From assembly GCF_030813235.1 (NCBI RefSeq), contig NZ_JAUSUB010000019.1, forward strand, positions 1 to 64,000: 64,000 nt of DNA. The letters run 5' to 3'. Shown one piece after another: positions 45,569-54,592 of the stretch. Under the pieces are notes generated by a model that was given only the letters and a program-made list of their open reading frames with translations, ran no database searches and was not told the origin of the DNA. The stretch is from Cytobacillus purgationiresistens. GTDB lineage: Bacteria; Bacillota; Bacilli; Bacillales; Cytobacillaceae. Numbering within the stretch: the stretch's first letter is position 1; every line of letters starts with the position of its first letter. Position numbers and translations under genes: made by a program.

Positions 45569-46706
45569 GAAGCACCCCATAGATTCTTGATTTTAAAAGG
45601 ATTCTTTGTGCCCAATAATAATGCGGCTTAATCTCATTCATTTTATTTGAAAAGGCACTCTTTAATACACCCTTTTCCCCAGCAGCTTGATCTATAATGC
45701 TTTTGGCATCAAGATACTCTTCATAGTTGATTGTATTCAATGCCTGGACAGGCTTAATATGGGTTGGATGAATAATTGTTTTCCCTGTTATTCCATTCGT
45801 GATATCCATCAAAATTTCCTTGATAAAGCCATCCATCTGACTATTAATTAATTCTGATCTAAAATTTACTCCTTCTTCACCATACCGTTCTCTGAAAGGC
45901 GTTCTCCGAAGCTGTGGTTTAAGCATTCTCTCTTTCGATGCAAAATGCTCCCACACTGGTCCTGAAACAACATACGCCTTATCGGACCTTAAAAAGATAT
46001 TCAAAATATCGGCTATACAGTCATTAATAACTGCAATATCATATACGGTTGTATCCGTGTTTCTTCTAATTCCATATAGTCCGCAAAAATCAGTGGCTCC
46101 CATTCTTACATTAAGAACTAAATCATAATAATCATCGAGAATAGACTTAATTAATATCAGTTCATTCATTCTTGTCTCTTTAAAAATAATATTCTTTGTT
46201 TCTAAAATGGGCATTACGTATAGGGAATGGCCTTGTTTGTTTAATTGCGAGACTTGTTCTAAGATCCTTTTTCCGAAATCAGGTGAAAACTTCGGAATAA
46301 CTATGCCAGTCAATAATCCCCATTCCTCTTGAAGACAATCTCTCAGCCGTAACAGTTGCTCATTGTTTCTTATTCTAATAAATATCAGCGGCAAATCATC
46401 CAAAGAAACATAGCCTTTTGAAATATCACAATAAAGCTTTTGAAGTTCATTTTGGAGAAGCTGCTCTGCTCTTTCTACCTCATTGTCCCCGATAGAGTCT
46501 TCAAGGCAAATGACGATTGATGTTAATCCTGCATGTTTTTTTGTTACTAAATCCTGATGAATATTCGGTCTTGTTGCAGGCATGTATAAGGTAGCGCCTA
46601 GGGCATAAGATAATACTTCTTTGCTTGTATGTTTGTTGAACGATTCTGGCTCCTTATAGAAGAGCTTTCTCTTTTCTTCATTTGAAAGATCAACAAATAA
46701 CCTCAT
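45480..46706 (-). CDS. HpcH/HpaI aldolase / citrate-lyase-like protein (Ter module)
   Basis: This 408-residue TIM-barrel protein resembles the CitE/HpcH superfamily: SIVICLEDSIGD near 85-96 carries the metal-binding acidic residues, IPLIFIRIRN the barrel arginine and ATDFCGLYG a later active-site loop. It would cleave or form a C-C bond in a metabolite. It is the first gene of the module and follows an AAAGGAG ribosome site. Its 3' end overlaps the PRTase gene. The reaction is unknown. Confidence 0.9.
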   Translation of the reverse strand: MRLFVDLSNEEKRKLFYKEPESFNKHTSKEVLSYALGATLYMPATRPNIHQDLVTKKHAGLTSIVICLEDSIGDNEVERAEQLLQNELQKLYCDISKGYVSLDDLPLIFIRIRNNEQLLRLRDCLQEEWGLLTGIVIPKFSPDFGKRILEQVSQLNKQGHSLYVMPILETKNIIFKETRMNELILIKSILDDYYDLVLNVRMGATDFCGLYGIRRNTDTTVYDIAVINDCIADILNIFLRSDKAYVVSGPVWEHFASKERMLKPQLRRTPFRERYGEEGVNFRSELINSQMDGFIKEILMDITNGITGKTIIHPTHIKPVQALNTINYEEYLDAKSIIDQAAGEKGVLKSAFSNKMNEIKPHYYWAQRILLKSRIYGVLHEEFTYIDLLQSEIHTGHSQSVEGSYTNN

Positions 46707-46859
46707 ATACCTTCTCCTTTCTCAAATAAATCAGTTTTAACGTGATCTATTTGCTATATGAAATGTCCTATATTATTGGAAAATCACTGGATATACTGAT
46801 CTCTTATCCAACTGCAGACCCATTAATATGAACGTAATTTTACTATTTTATTTAAAATG
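46707..46859 (-). other. region upstream of the biosynthetic module
   Basis: This gap behind the terC terminator should hold the promoter for the lyase-PRTase-StiP-HAD operon. No consensus sigma-A or ECF site was found by eye, so expression may partly depend on read-through from terC. Confidence 0.4.
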
Positions 46860-46901
46860 AATAAAAGAAAAGGGAGATGACACAATCGTCAGTCCCTTTT
46901 T
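46860..46901 (-). terminator. terminator of terC
   Basis: Minus strand AAAAGGGACTGAC, 6-nt loop, GTCATCTCCCTTTT, with one small internal mismatch, then TTTTATT. Read-through to the downstream module cannot be excluded. Confidence 0.8.
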
Positions 46902-46937
46902 CCACACTTGATGTCTACTCTATTATTCTCTTTTCAT

Positions 46938-47705
46938 TCAACCTGTAGCTTCTTTTTTCTTATTCCTTGCATGCACAATAAACGTGATTGCAAATACAAT
47001 GATAAGAACGAAGAAGAAATAGATGTGATCAATATGAATACCTGCTGCGCTTAGTAACATCTTTAACGCGATCAATAGAATCAGGATATATGAGCTTGTT
47101 TCCAATTCTGGAACACGATCGATCAGCCTTAGGAACACCCCTGCCACTCCACGCATCATGATAATACCTAACATACCACCGACTAGAAGAACCCAGATTT
47201 CTTGACTGACACCAAGTGCCGCTAAAATGCTGTCGATAGAAAATGCAATATCCATTAATTCAACAGCGATAACCGTTCCCCAAAATGTACCAAATAAACG
47301 AATCAGCAGACCTCGTTGATTAATACCTTTTAGTTCTTCTTCGTCACCGGCTTCTTCAGCTCTTTTCTTATCTATGAAATACTTGATGGCCAGCCATGCT
47401 AGATAGCCTGCTCCAAGCACTTTTATCCACCAAAATTCTATTAAATAAACACCGACTCCTATGGCTAAGAAACGGAAGAAATATGCACCTAACAATCCAT
47501 AAAACAAAGCTTTCTTTCGCTGCTGGGGCGGAAGATGTTTAACCATTACTGCCAATACTAGTGCATTGTCAGCTGATAATAGCCCTTCTAAAATAACCAG
47601 AGTACCAATTAGTGCCCAGCTTTCTGGTCTAGATAGAGCCTCTACCCACATTTCCCAATTAAAAAATTGGGCGTAGGTATGCAAAATTCCATCGATAATC
47701 GCCAT
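46938..47705 (-). CDS. yceF: TerC-family integral membrane protein (YceF/MeeF type)
   Basis: This 255-residue protein has seven to eight helices and the TerC acidic membrane motifs LEGLLSADNALV and ELMDIAFSIDSI. TerC proteins are implicated in manganese export, including metal loading of exoenzymes in B. subtilis (MeeF), and form the membrane part of Ter complexes. The ATG follows a ribosome site TCAGGAGGATC. An ECF-type promoter lies about 280 nt upstream. Confidence 0.94.
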   Translation of the reverse strand: MAIIDGILHTYAQFFNWEMWVEALSRPESWALIGTLVILEGLLSADNALVLAVMVKHLPPQQRKKALFYGLLGAYFFRFLAIGVGVYLIEFWWIKVLGAGYLAWLAIKYFIDKKRAEEAGDEEELKGINQRGLLIRLFGTFWGTVIAVELMDIAFSIDSILAALGVSQEIWVLLVGGMLGIIMMRGVAGVFLRLIDRVPELETSSYILILLIALKMLLSAAGIHIDHIYFFFVLIIVFAITFIVHARNKKKEATG

Positions 47706-47990
47706 TCGTGTAAGATCCTCCTGAAATAAATGAATTTTATTTTGTTAGAGATAATTATATCAAACCTCTATATCAATATATCAAGTTTCTCTTTTATTTC
47801 ATATCTAATATTTTCATAATCAGATAAAATCTCCAATTAAGATAAAACACCCATTAACACATTCTAACATGCATTAATGGATAAGGTAGAATACGAAAAA
47901 TATGGATGTTTTGGCTTAATATGTACTGCATGCCATAAATATCACTAGGATCAGCCTTGTTATATTGCTAGAGTTTCTCTTAATAAGTTA
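47706..47990 (-). other. probable long 5' leader of terC
   Basis: This 285-nt AT-rich gap separates the candidate promoter from terC. I see no yybP-ykoY (manganese) riboswitch core, which might have been expected upstream of a TerC gene, and no ORF. Confidence 0.4.
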
Positions 47991-48016
47991 TACGGTGGAC
48001 ATTTAAATAAGTTTCA
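47991..48016 (-). promoter_or_regulatory. ECF sigma (sigma-W type) promoter upstream of terC
   Basis: Minus strand TGAAAC-N16-CGTA, an exact match to the sigma-W consensus elements and spacing. It lies just downstream of the ypjP stop and points at terC. Confidence 0.75.
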
Positions 48017-48042
48017 TGATTATTGATATTTATTTTTGCTAT

Positions 48043-48636
48043 TTAGCTCATCCATTTTGGAGGTGTGTTTTTATCCCAATATATAGCACCTAGATCATGA
48101 TGCGTTTGAAATTGATCATGATAAGTATGATAGTGGAAATTAAACCAATAGCCTTGTTGCGGCGGATGATCTCTTCTAACGTGAAAGCGTATCACATCTT
48201 CATTTTTCCCTTCATCCGCAATATGAAATATTTTTTCTGACATTCCGCCTGTAGCGGTTTCAGAAATCTTCAAGTTAACCAGACTTTCTTCTGGAAATTG
48301 ATAGGCCACTTCCCCAATGGCTTTTTCAATATTAGGAAGAATGATTTCATTGAATTCATTTTCAATCATTGGTTTAATTTTCACACCAAATTTATCAAAT
48401 GATTGCTGTTCTGCCGTTTTTACCATTTGACTAATAAATGCCTCCTTAGTAATGAATGGCTGATCTTCTTCCGTTTCAAATTCCGAATGATGATGGTCGC
48501 CATCTGAAAAAATAGCCTTTTTTGGCGACTTATCTGAATTCGTATTCTCAAATAATAAATCCTGTGATGGGGTAACCATTCCAAATGTCAAGATGGTTAC
48601 CATGACAACCAACGATTTGCGCAGCCATTTAGGCAT
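48043..48636 (-). CDS. ypjP: YpjP-family protein
   Basis: This 197-residue protein begins MPKWLRKSLVVMVTILTFGMVTPS, a signal/anchor segment, and ends with the conserved WFNFHYHTYHDQFQTHHDLGAIYWDKNTPPKWM, rich in His and aromatic residues. It matches YpjP; function is unknown and it is probably exported. GGAGGTGACTTAG precedes the ATG. It lies 18 nt behind the aminotransferase gene, probably in one operon. Confidence 0.88.
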   Translation of the reverse strand: MPKWLRKSLVVMVTILTFGMVTPSQDLLFENTNSDKSPKKAIFSDGDHHHSEFETEEDQPFITKEAFISQMVKTAEQQSFDKFGVKIKPMIENEFNEIILPNIEKAIGEVAYQFPEESLVNLKISETATGGMSEKIFHIADEGKNEDVIRFHVRRDHPPQQGYWFNFHYHTYHDQFQTHHDLGAIYWDKNTPPKWMS

Positions 48637-48654
48637 CTAAGTCACCTCCAAAAC

Positions 48655-49836
48655 CTATTTTGTATGAACCCCCGTTAAAATTCCGCTTTTTTGAATGCGT
48701 TGAACGACTTCTAATAATGTCTCTTCTGATTGAACTATTCCCATTCTCACAAAGCCTTCTCCCCATTTTCCGAAGGCATTGCCTGGAGTTACAACCACAT
48801 TTGCCCGTTCTATTAGTTCCAATGCAAATGCCTTTGATTCAAAACCTTCAGGCAGCTTTGCCCAAATGAACATGGAGCCCTTAGGCATAGCCACATTCCA
48901 GCCAAGCTCCCTCAATCCATTCACAAACAAATCTCTTCTTGTTTTATAAACGCGTCTCAGATTATCCAAAAAATCAGATTCATCCGTTAATGCTTGTGCT
49001 GCAGCAGCTTGGATAGGATAGAATACGCCATAATCCAAATTGGATTTTAGATTGCTTAAAAGGGCTATAACTTCTTTGTTTCCTGCAGCATATGCCACTC
49101 TGCAGCCTGCCATATTAAAACTTTTAGACAAAGAATTCATTTCAATTCCAACATCCATCGCCCCATCTACAGATAGGAAACTGATTGGTCTTTCCTCAAA
49201 ATAGAGCTCCGAATAGGCAAAATCATGCAAAATAACAATATTATGTTCTTTTGCAAATGCAATCGCTTCTTTAAAAAATGCTTCAGTAGCAAGTGCTGGC
49301 ACTGGATTACCTGGGTAATTAAGGATCATCAATTTTGCTTTTTTACACACCTCAATCGGAACTTCCGTAAATTCCGGTAAAAAGTCATTTTCTTCTTTTA
49401 ATGGCATCGGATAAAGCTGACCGCCAGCTAAGTTTACACCTGCTTCATAAGCGGTATAACCGGGATCCGGAACAAGCACAATATCCCCTGGGTCACATAG
49501 AACCATCGGCAAATGGACTAAACCATCTTGAGATCCCATAAGAAGTGTTACCTCTTTTTTTAAATCAAGATCCACCTGATATTTGCGATGATAATATTTA
49601 GTGACCGCTTCATGAAACGCATCAGTACCCTTTAATGTATAGCCGTATAAATGAGGGTTACTTGTCATTTCACTCATCGCCGCTGTTATGTATGAAGGCG
49701 GTGGGAGATCAGGGCTTCCAACACTTAAATCAATCATTGAGATACCTTTAGAAATTTTCGAATGTTTGATCTCTGCTAGTTCTGAAAAAATGCTTTCTTG
49801 AAATGACTGCATTCTTGTTGCCATTTTTATATTCAT
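48655..49836 (-). CDS. class I/II aminotransferase, LL-DAP-aminotransferase-like
   Basis: This 393-residue PLP enzyme of fold type I has Lys238 in NSLSKSFNMAGCR as the cofactor lysine, LNYPGNPVPA with the cofactor asparagine and the C-terminal arginine region EGFVRMGI. Sequence style resembles LL-diaminopimelate and related aminotransferases. The substrate is uncertain, as no lysine-synthesis genes are adjacent. The ATG follows GAGGAATAATT. It is first in an operon with ypjP. Confidence 0.88.
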   Translation of the reverse strand: MNIKMATRMQSFQESIFSELAEIKHSKISKGISMIDLSVGSPDLPPPSYITAAMSEMTSNPHLYGYTLKGTDAFHEAVTKYYHRKYQVDLDLKKEVTLLMGSQDGLVHLPMVLCDPGDIVLVPDPGYTAYEAGVNLAGGQLYPMPLKEENDFLPEFTEVPIEVCKKAKLMILNYPGNPVPALATEAFFKEAIAFAKEHNIVILHDFAYSELYFEERPISFLSVDGAMDVGIEMNSLSKSFNMAGCRVAYAAGNKEVIALLSNLKSNLDYGVFYPIQAAAAQALTDESDFLDNLRRVYKTRRDLFVNGLRELGWNVAMPKGSMFIWAKLPEGFESKAFALELIERANVVVTPGNAFGKWGEGFVRMGIVQSEETLLEVVQRIQKSGILTGVHTK

Positions 49837-49963
49837 AATTATTCCTCACTATTATTCTCTTATACCTGTATTCTACCATAATCTGATATAATAAATATAA
49901 TCATTAAGCATGATTAATATAAGAATTTTTTGGGGATACATACAATAAAGGAGGGTGATTTGT

Positions 49964-50041
49964 TTGGACACAAGCTGGATAGCTGTCGGGGGCAGTTTTT
50001 TATTACTTATATATTTCGTTTACCTTTCATTTGCAGATTAA
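49964..50041 (+). CDS. 25-codon single-helix membrane peptide
   Basis: A TTG start 9 nt after AAAGGAGG opens a 25-residue frame (DTSWIAVGG then a hydrophobic helix of about 14 residues, ending LSFAD). It is followed 4 nt later by a strong terminator on the same strand, supporting a real transcript. An AT-rich region with TATAAT-like elements (49885-49900) lies upstream. Function is unknown; single-helix microproteins often modulate membrane complexes. Confidence 0.65.
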   Translation: MDTSWIAVGGSFLLLIYFVYLSFAD

Positions 50042-50045
50042 TGAC

Positions 50046-50080
50046 AGGAATGGAGCAATTGATGCTTCATTCCTTTTTTT
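50046..50080 (+). terminator. terminator of the 25-codon gene
   Basis: AGGAATGGAGCA, loop ATTGA, TGCTTCATTCCT (one G-U pair) followed by seven T on the plus strand. It touches the 3' end of ypiP on the other strand. Confidence 0.9.
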
Positions 50081-50855
50081 ATTTCTTTTTGAGTATCCCA
50101 TAATGAAATTTCGCCGTTTTTCTTTTATAAACCTCGAATGAAAATTGGTCAAAACGACTGCTGCGAAAGTGATCCTTCAACACTACTCTATCCCTTGTTA
50201 CCCTTAAAGCCTCTTGTACAAGCGCCTCTGTCAGCCCCTCATACACAGCAAATCCCCTTAACGCACCGATTCCCTCTGATTCAGGAATATCTGTTTCAAA
50301 CATTGGGTCAAAATAGATGCAATCATAACTATTATCAGGCTGTTCTTGCAAATATGGCAGCGAATGCGTGTTAATCACTTCCACTCTATTCATCGCTTCA
50401 TTCATTTCTCTATCGCCTGTATCCCATTTATGCAAACCATCCGTTACTATATACGCGACAGCAGGGTTGCCCTCAAGACCCGTCACTTTACCGGTATGAC
50501 CTACTGCAAAACTTGCAATAATACTGTCTGATGCCAGCCCAAGTGTACAATCAAGCAGTGTTTTTCCCAATCCTAAATTAGTTGCTTCAATCAATGGATC
50601 GTGCTCATCGCGTTTTAATCTCTTCATTCGGAACATTGCGGAGCTTGGGTGGAAAAAGAAAGGCTGGGTCTTACCCTTGGCGTATATTTCAAGCCTGTTT
50701 TTGCCAACCACAAAACAATCTGTTTCTTCTCGTTCCTGCAGCTCGGTAACAGAAGATTTATTCCGGGCAACATATTTAACATTTAGTTTTCCTGCGATTT
50801 GTTTCGCCTCGGCTATCTTCGATTCATTCGTTCTTCCAGAGGTAGTAATAAACAT
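50079..50855 (-). CDS. ypiP: class I SAM-dependent methyltransferase (YpiP, RsmJ-like)
   Basis: This 258-residue protein has an RsmJ-like methyltransferase core: the SAM loop LDCTLGLASD near 111, the acidic end of strand 2 GLEGNP, and YFDPMFE near 190, the catalytic DPxF-type motif of rRNA guanine N2-methyltransferases. An RNA substrate is probable but unproven. The ATG follows AGGTGCATAG. Its place between the aminotransferase and bacilliredoxin genes matches B. subtilis order. Confidence 0.85.
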   Translation of the reverse strand: MFITTSGRTNESKIAEAKQIAGKLNVKYVARNKSSVTELQEREETDCFVVGKNRLEIYAKGKTQPFFFHPSSAMFRMKRLKRDEHDPLIEATNLGLGKTLLDCTLGLASDSIIASFAVGHTGKVTGLEGNPAVAYIVTDGLHKWDTGDREMNEAMNRVEVINTHSLPYLQEQPDNSYDCIYFDPMFETDIPESEGIGALRGFAVYEGLTEALVQEALRVTRDRVVLKDHFRSSRFDQFSFEVYKRKTAKFHYGILKKK

Positions 50856-50937
50856 CTATGCACCTACTTTAAAAATAAATCTATTTAAACTATATTACCA
50901 TAGAAAAAGGAGTATCAGCAGATACCCCCTTTCTAAA

Positions 50938-51372
50938 TTATAGATGATTATTGAACGCTACAAGTAAGTTATCCATGATTTCTTCCATTGAGTGATCCTC
51001 AATATCATGACGCGGAATAAAATGCACAACTTCTTTCCCTTTCATCAGAGCCATAGATGGTGAGGAAGGTTCAATTCCCTCAAAATATTCTCTCATTTTC
51101 GCTGTAGCTTCTTTATCTTGACCAGCAAATACAGTCACTAGCTGATCGGGTTTCTTCTCAGCATTTAATACTGCTTGAGTAACTGCCGGTCTTGCTAGTC
51201 CTGCTGCACAACCACAAACAGAATTCACAACTATTAATGAAGTTCCATCTGTTTTCTCCATGAACAGTTCAACATCTTCACTTGTAGTTAGCTCTTGGAA
51301 TCCAGATTGAACAAGCTCTGCACGCATCGGTTTTACCACTTGTTTCATATATTCTTCATATGCCATTGACAT
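50938..51372 (-). CDS. brxA: bacilliredoxin BrxA (YphP)
   Basis: This 144-residue thioredoxin-fold protein has the CGC active site in NSVCGCAAG and removes bacillithiol from S-bacillithiolated proteins after oxidative stress. The start MSMAYEEYM at 51372 equals the B. subtilis start, with GGGAGG 10 nt upstream; two upstream ATGs are too close to that site. It lies next to ilvD, an Fe-S enzyme prone to oxidation. Confidence 0.95.
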   Translation of the reverse strand: MSMAYEEYMKQVVKPMRAELVQSGFQELTTSEDVELFMEKTDGTSLIVVNSVCGCAAGLARPAVTQAVLNAEKKPDQLVTVFAGQDKEATAKMREYFEGIEPSSPSMALMKGKEVVHFIPRHDIEDHSMEEIMDNLLVAFNNHL

Positions 51373-51469
51373 CTTCATCATACCTCCCTTTCATGTTTTT
51401 GCACTGTAAGCATACTACAATTTCAGCTTGCTTTGCAATTACATAGATCAACAGGCCAGGCAGTTAGTA

Positions 51470-53203
51470 TTATACCTCTGATAACGATCCCTGATTATTT
51501 TTCAATGAGAGGCTTTCCTCTTCTTCAAAGAAATCTGTTACTGCACCTTTTGATGCACAAGAAACCACTCGTGCATACTTCGCAAGTGAACCCCTTTTCG
51601 GCAATGCTGGCGGTGCCCAATTTTCTCTTCTTTTCTCAAACTCTGCATCAGAAAGCTCAACAGAAATTTCCTTCGTTTCACTATCGATTGTAATAATATC
51701 TCCACTTTGAACCAAACCTATTGGACCGCCAACCTGTGCTTCCGGAGCGATATGTCCAATCACAAAGCCATGAGAGCCGCCTGAGAATCGACCATCCGTT
51801 AATAAAGCAACTGTTTCCCCAAGCCCTTTTCCGACAAGGATGCCTGAAATGGAAAGCATCTCCGGCATTCCCGGTCCACCTTTTGGTCCTTCATAGCGAA
51901 TAATAAGTACATCACCGTCTTTTATTTCACCGCTCATTACCGCTTCTGTTGCAGATTCTTCATCATCAAAAACCTTCGCTGGTCCAGTCATTCGATTGAC
52001 CTTTAAGCCTGAAACCTTTGCTACCGCTCCAGCTGGTGCAAGATTTCCTTTTAATACAACAAGCGGGCCGTTGTCTCTTAATGGTTCTGAAACAGGACGA
52101 ATGATTTTTTGTCCTTCTTGCAAATCATTTGTTTCTGCCAAGTTTTCTGCAAGTGTTTTACCAGTTACAGTTAGGCAATCCCCATGGAGCAAGCCTTCTG
52201 CAAGAAGCATCTTCATTACAGATTGTACTCCACCGATATTATGAAGATCCTGCATAACGTATTTTCCGCTTGGTTTCAAATCGGCAAGATGAGGCACCTT
52301 TTCCTGCATACGATTGAAGTCTTCAAGTGATAAGTCAACTTCAGCAGCATGTGCGATTGCCATTAAATGCAGGATGGCGTTTGTAGACCCACCTAGTGCC
52401 ATAACAACTGTAATGGCATTTTCAAATGCTTTCTTTGTCAAAATATCCCGTGGAAGTATTTCTTGCTCCATCAGGCGATAAACAGCTTGTCCCGCTTCAA
52501 AGCAGTCATTCCGTTTTTCATCTGTTTCAGCAGGGTTAGAAGAACTGCCCGGAAGACTCATACCGAGCGCTTCGATAGCACTTGCCATTGTGTTCGCTGT
52601 ATACATACCACCGCATGAGCCTGATCCTGGACATGCATGGCATTCAATTTTTGTTAACTCATCCTTATCGATGCTGCCTCCGTTAAATTGACCTACCCCT
52701 TCAAATACAGAAACGATATCAATATCTTCACCATGAAGTTTTCCTGGCTTAATTGTTCCACCATATACAAAGAGAGATGGCAAGTTCATTCTGGCAATGG
52801 CAATCATACAGCCAGGCATGTTTTTATCACATCCGCCAATTGCTACGTACCCATCAAGACATTCACCGCCAACAACCGTTTCAATGGAATCAGCTATTAA
52901 GTCACGTGATGGCAATGAATAGCGCATACCTTCTGTACCCATTGAAATGCCATCTGAAACGGTAATCGTGTTAAATATCATTGGTGCTCCGCCTGCTTCA
53001 CGTGCACCTTCTTTTGCTTTAACTGCAAGGTCATTAATATGTATGTTGCAAGGAGTTACTTCACTCCAAGTACTGGCGATCCCGATCATCGGTTTCTTAA
53101 AATCTTCATCAGCAAAACCAACCGCGCGTAGCATAGCCCGGTTAGGTGCTCTTTTTTCATCATCGCTAATTACATAGCTGCGTGTTCTCAAATCTTTTGA
53201 CAT
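51470..53203 (-). CDS. ilvD: dihydroxy-acid dehydratase
   Basis: IlvD dehydrates dihydroxy acids in valine, leucine and isoleucine synthesis. The 577-residue protein has the Fe-S/metal motifs [10 protein letters not shown] and [15 protein letters not shown] and the C-terminal [17 protein letters not shown]. The ATG at 53203 follows GGGGGAGG; the frame extends upstream without a better start. A CodY-like box lies about 65 nt upstream, consistent with branched-chain amino acid control. Confidence 0.97.
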   Translation of the reverse strand: MSKDLRTRSYVISDDEKRAPNRAMLRAVGFADEDFKKPMIGIASTWSEVTPCNIHINDLAVKAKEGAREAGGAPMIFNTITVSDGISMGTEGMRYSLPSRDLIADSIETVVGGECLDGYVAIGGCDKNMPGCMIAIARMNLPSLFVYGGTIKPGKLHGEDIDIVSVFEGVGQFNGGSIDKDELTKIECHACPGSGSCGGMYTANTMASAIEALGMSLPGSSSNPAETDEKRNDCFEAGQAVYRLMEQEILPRDILTKKAFENAITVVMALGGSTNAILHLMAIAHAAEVDLSLEDFNRMQEKVPHLADLKPSGKYVMQDLHNIGGVQSVMKMLLAEGLLHGDCLTVTGKTLAENLAETNDLQEGQKIIRPVSEPLRDNGPLVVLKGNLAPAGAVAKVSGLKVNRMTGPAKVFDDEESATEAVMSGEIKDGDVLIIRYEGPKGGPGMPEMLSISGILVGKGLGETVALLTDGRFSGGSHGFVIGHIAPEAQVGGPIGLVQSGDIITIDSETKEISVELSDAEFEKRRENWAPPALPKRGSLAKYARVVSCASKGAVTDFFEEEESLSLKNNQGSLSEV

Positions 53204-53265
53204 GATTGTTTCCTCCCCCGGATTATTTTCTTTCAAATATATTACTTTATTGATTGATTTGCAAT

Positions 53266-53280
53266 AATTTTCGATAAATT
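53266..53280. promoter_or_regulatory. candidate CodY box upstream of ilvD
   Basis: AATTTTCGATAAATT matches 12 of 15 positions of the CodY consensus AATTTTCWGAAAATT and lies about 63-77 nt upstream of the ilvD start. Confidence 0.45.
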
Positions 53281-53422
53281 TGTATTATTTTTCGCTTTAA
53301 AACGGTAAAACGGTTTATTACGAAAGGAAAATGCATGAAAATCAGTTAATATCCATCTTCAATTTAATGAAGTTTTTATTATTTCACATTTTAACTTCTT
53401 GTTTGTTTGTAGTTACTAGTGG

Positions 53423-54493
53423 TTCTCCGCTATTGACGCTTTGATCTCGGATTCGGGATTGGAATACCTGCGATTCTCCGCTATTGACGCTTTAATCTCA
53501 GCTTTGGGATTAGAATAACTGCGATTCTCCGCTATTGACGCTTTGATCTCGGCTTTAAGATTAGAATAACTACGATTCTCCGCTACTGACGCTTTGATCT
53601 CGGATTTGGGATTAGAATACCTGCGATTCTCCGCTATTGACGCTTTGATCTCGGATTTGGGATTATAATACCTACGTTTCTCCGCTATTGACGCTTTAAT
53701 CTCGGCTTTGGGATTAGAATACCTGCGATTCTCCGCTACTGACGCTTTGATCTCGGCTTTGGGATTAGAATACCTACGTTTCTCCGCTATTGACGCTTTG
53801 ATCTCGGCTTTGGGATTAGAATACCTGCGATTCTCCGCTACTGACGCTTTGATCTCGGATTTGGGATTAGAATAACTGCGATTCTCCGCTATTGACGCTA
53901 TAATCTCGGATTTGGGATTAGAATAACTGCGATTCTCCGCTATTGACGCTATAATCTCGGATTTGGGATTAGAATAACTGCGATTCTCCGCTATTGACCC
54001 TTTGATCTCGGATTTGGGATTAGAATAACTGCGATTCTCCGCTATTGACGCTTTGATCTCGGCTTTGGGATTGGAATAACTGCGATTCTCCGCTATTGAC
54101 GCTTTGATCTCGGCTTTGGGATTAGAATAACTGCGATTCTCCGCTACTGACGCTTTGATCTCGGCTTTAAGATTAGAATAACTACGATTCTCCGCTATTT
54201 ACGCTATAATCTCGGATTTGAGATTAGAATACCTACGATTCTCCACTACTGACGCTTTGATCTCGGCTTTAAGATTAGAATAACTACGATTCTCCGCTAT
54301 TTACGCTTTGATCTCGGCTTTAAGATTAGAATAACCCCGATTCTCCGCTACTGACGCTATAATCTCGGCTTCAAGCTTAGAATACCTACGATTCTCCGCT
54401 ATTGACGCTATAATCTCGGCTTCAAGCTTGGAATACCTGCAATTCTCCGCTACTGACGGTTTAATCTCGGATTTGAAATTAGAATTCCCGTAT
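53423..54493. repeat. 21 x 51-bp perfectly phased tandem repeat array
   Basis: Units begin TTCTCCGCTATTGACGC and occur at 53423 + 51n for n = 0 to 20, with no insertion or deletion. Differences are point changes, mainly TATTGACG/TACTGACG, GCTTTGATC/GCTATAATC, CGGCTTT/CGGATTT and AATAAC/AATACC. Units 10 and 11 are identical; the units nearest ypgR (16-21) diverge most. The minus strand has one frame open through units 1-15 (17-residue repeat such as ENRSYSNPKAEIKASIA) without a start codon; units 16 and 18 have TAA in that frame. I regard it as non-coding. Confidence 0.97.
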
Positions 54494-54547
54494 ACCTTGC
54501 CGGAATGCCGTTGTTTGACAAGGCTATGTTATAACTGGTTTTTAAAG

Positions 54548-54583
54548 AAAAAAACAAGCCTAAGAGATTTCCTCTTAGGCTTG
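54548..54583 (-). terminator. terminator of ypgR
   Basis: CAAGCCTAAGAG (54555-54566) pairs exactly with 54572-54583; the minus strand continues with TTTTTTTC. It lies 10 nt after the stop codon. Confidence 0.93.
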
Positions 54584-54592
54584 GTATACATA

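Noticed and set aside
47706-47990. yybP-ykoY manganese riboswitch before terC
   Set aside because: The leader is AT-rich and lacks the GC-rich paired core; only a covariance search could overturn this.
53423-54190. Repeat-protein gene on the minus strand across the 51-bp array
   Set aside because: The frame is open for about 250 codons but has no ATG, GTG or TTG, no ribosome site, and in-frame TAA codons in units 16 and 18. Kept as a repeat, with the open frame noted.
53423-54493. CRISPR array
   Set aside because: The whole 51-bp unit is conserved, with no alternating repeat and unique spacers, and no cas genes are in the window.
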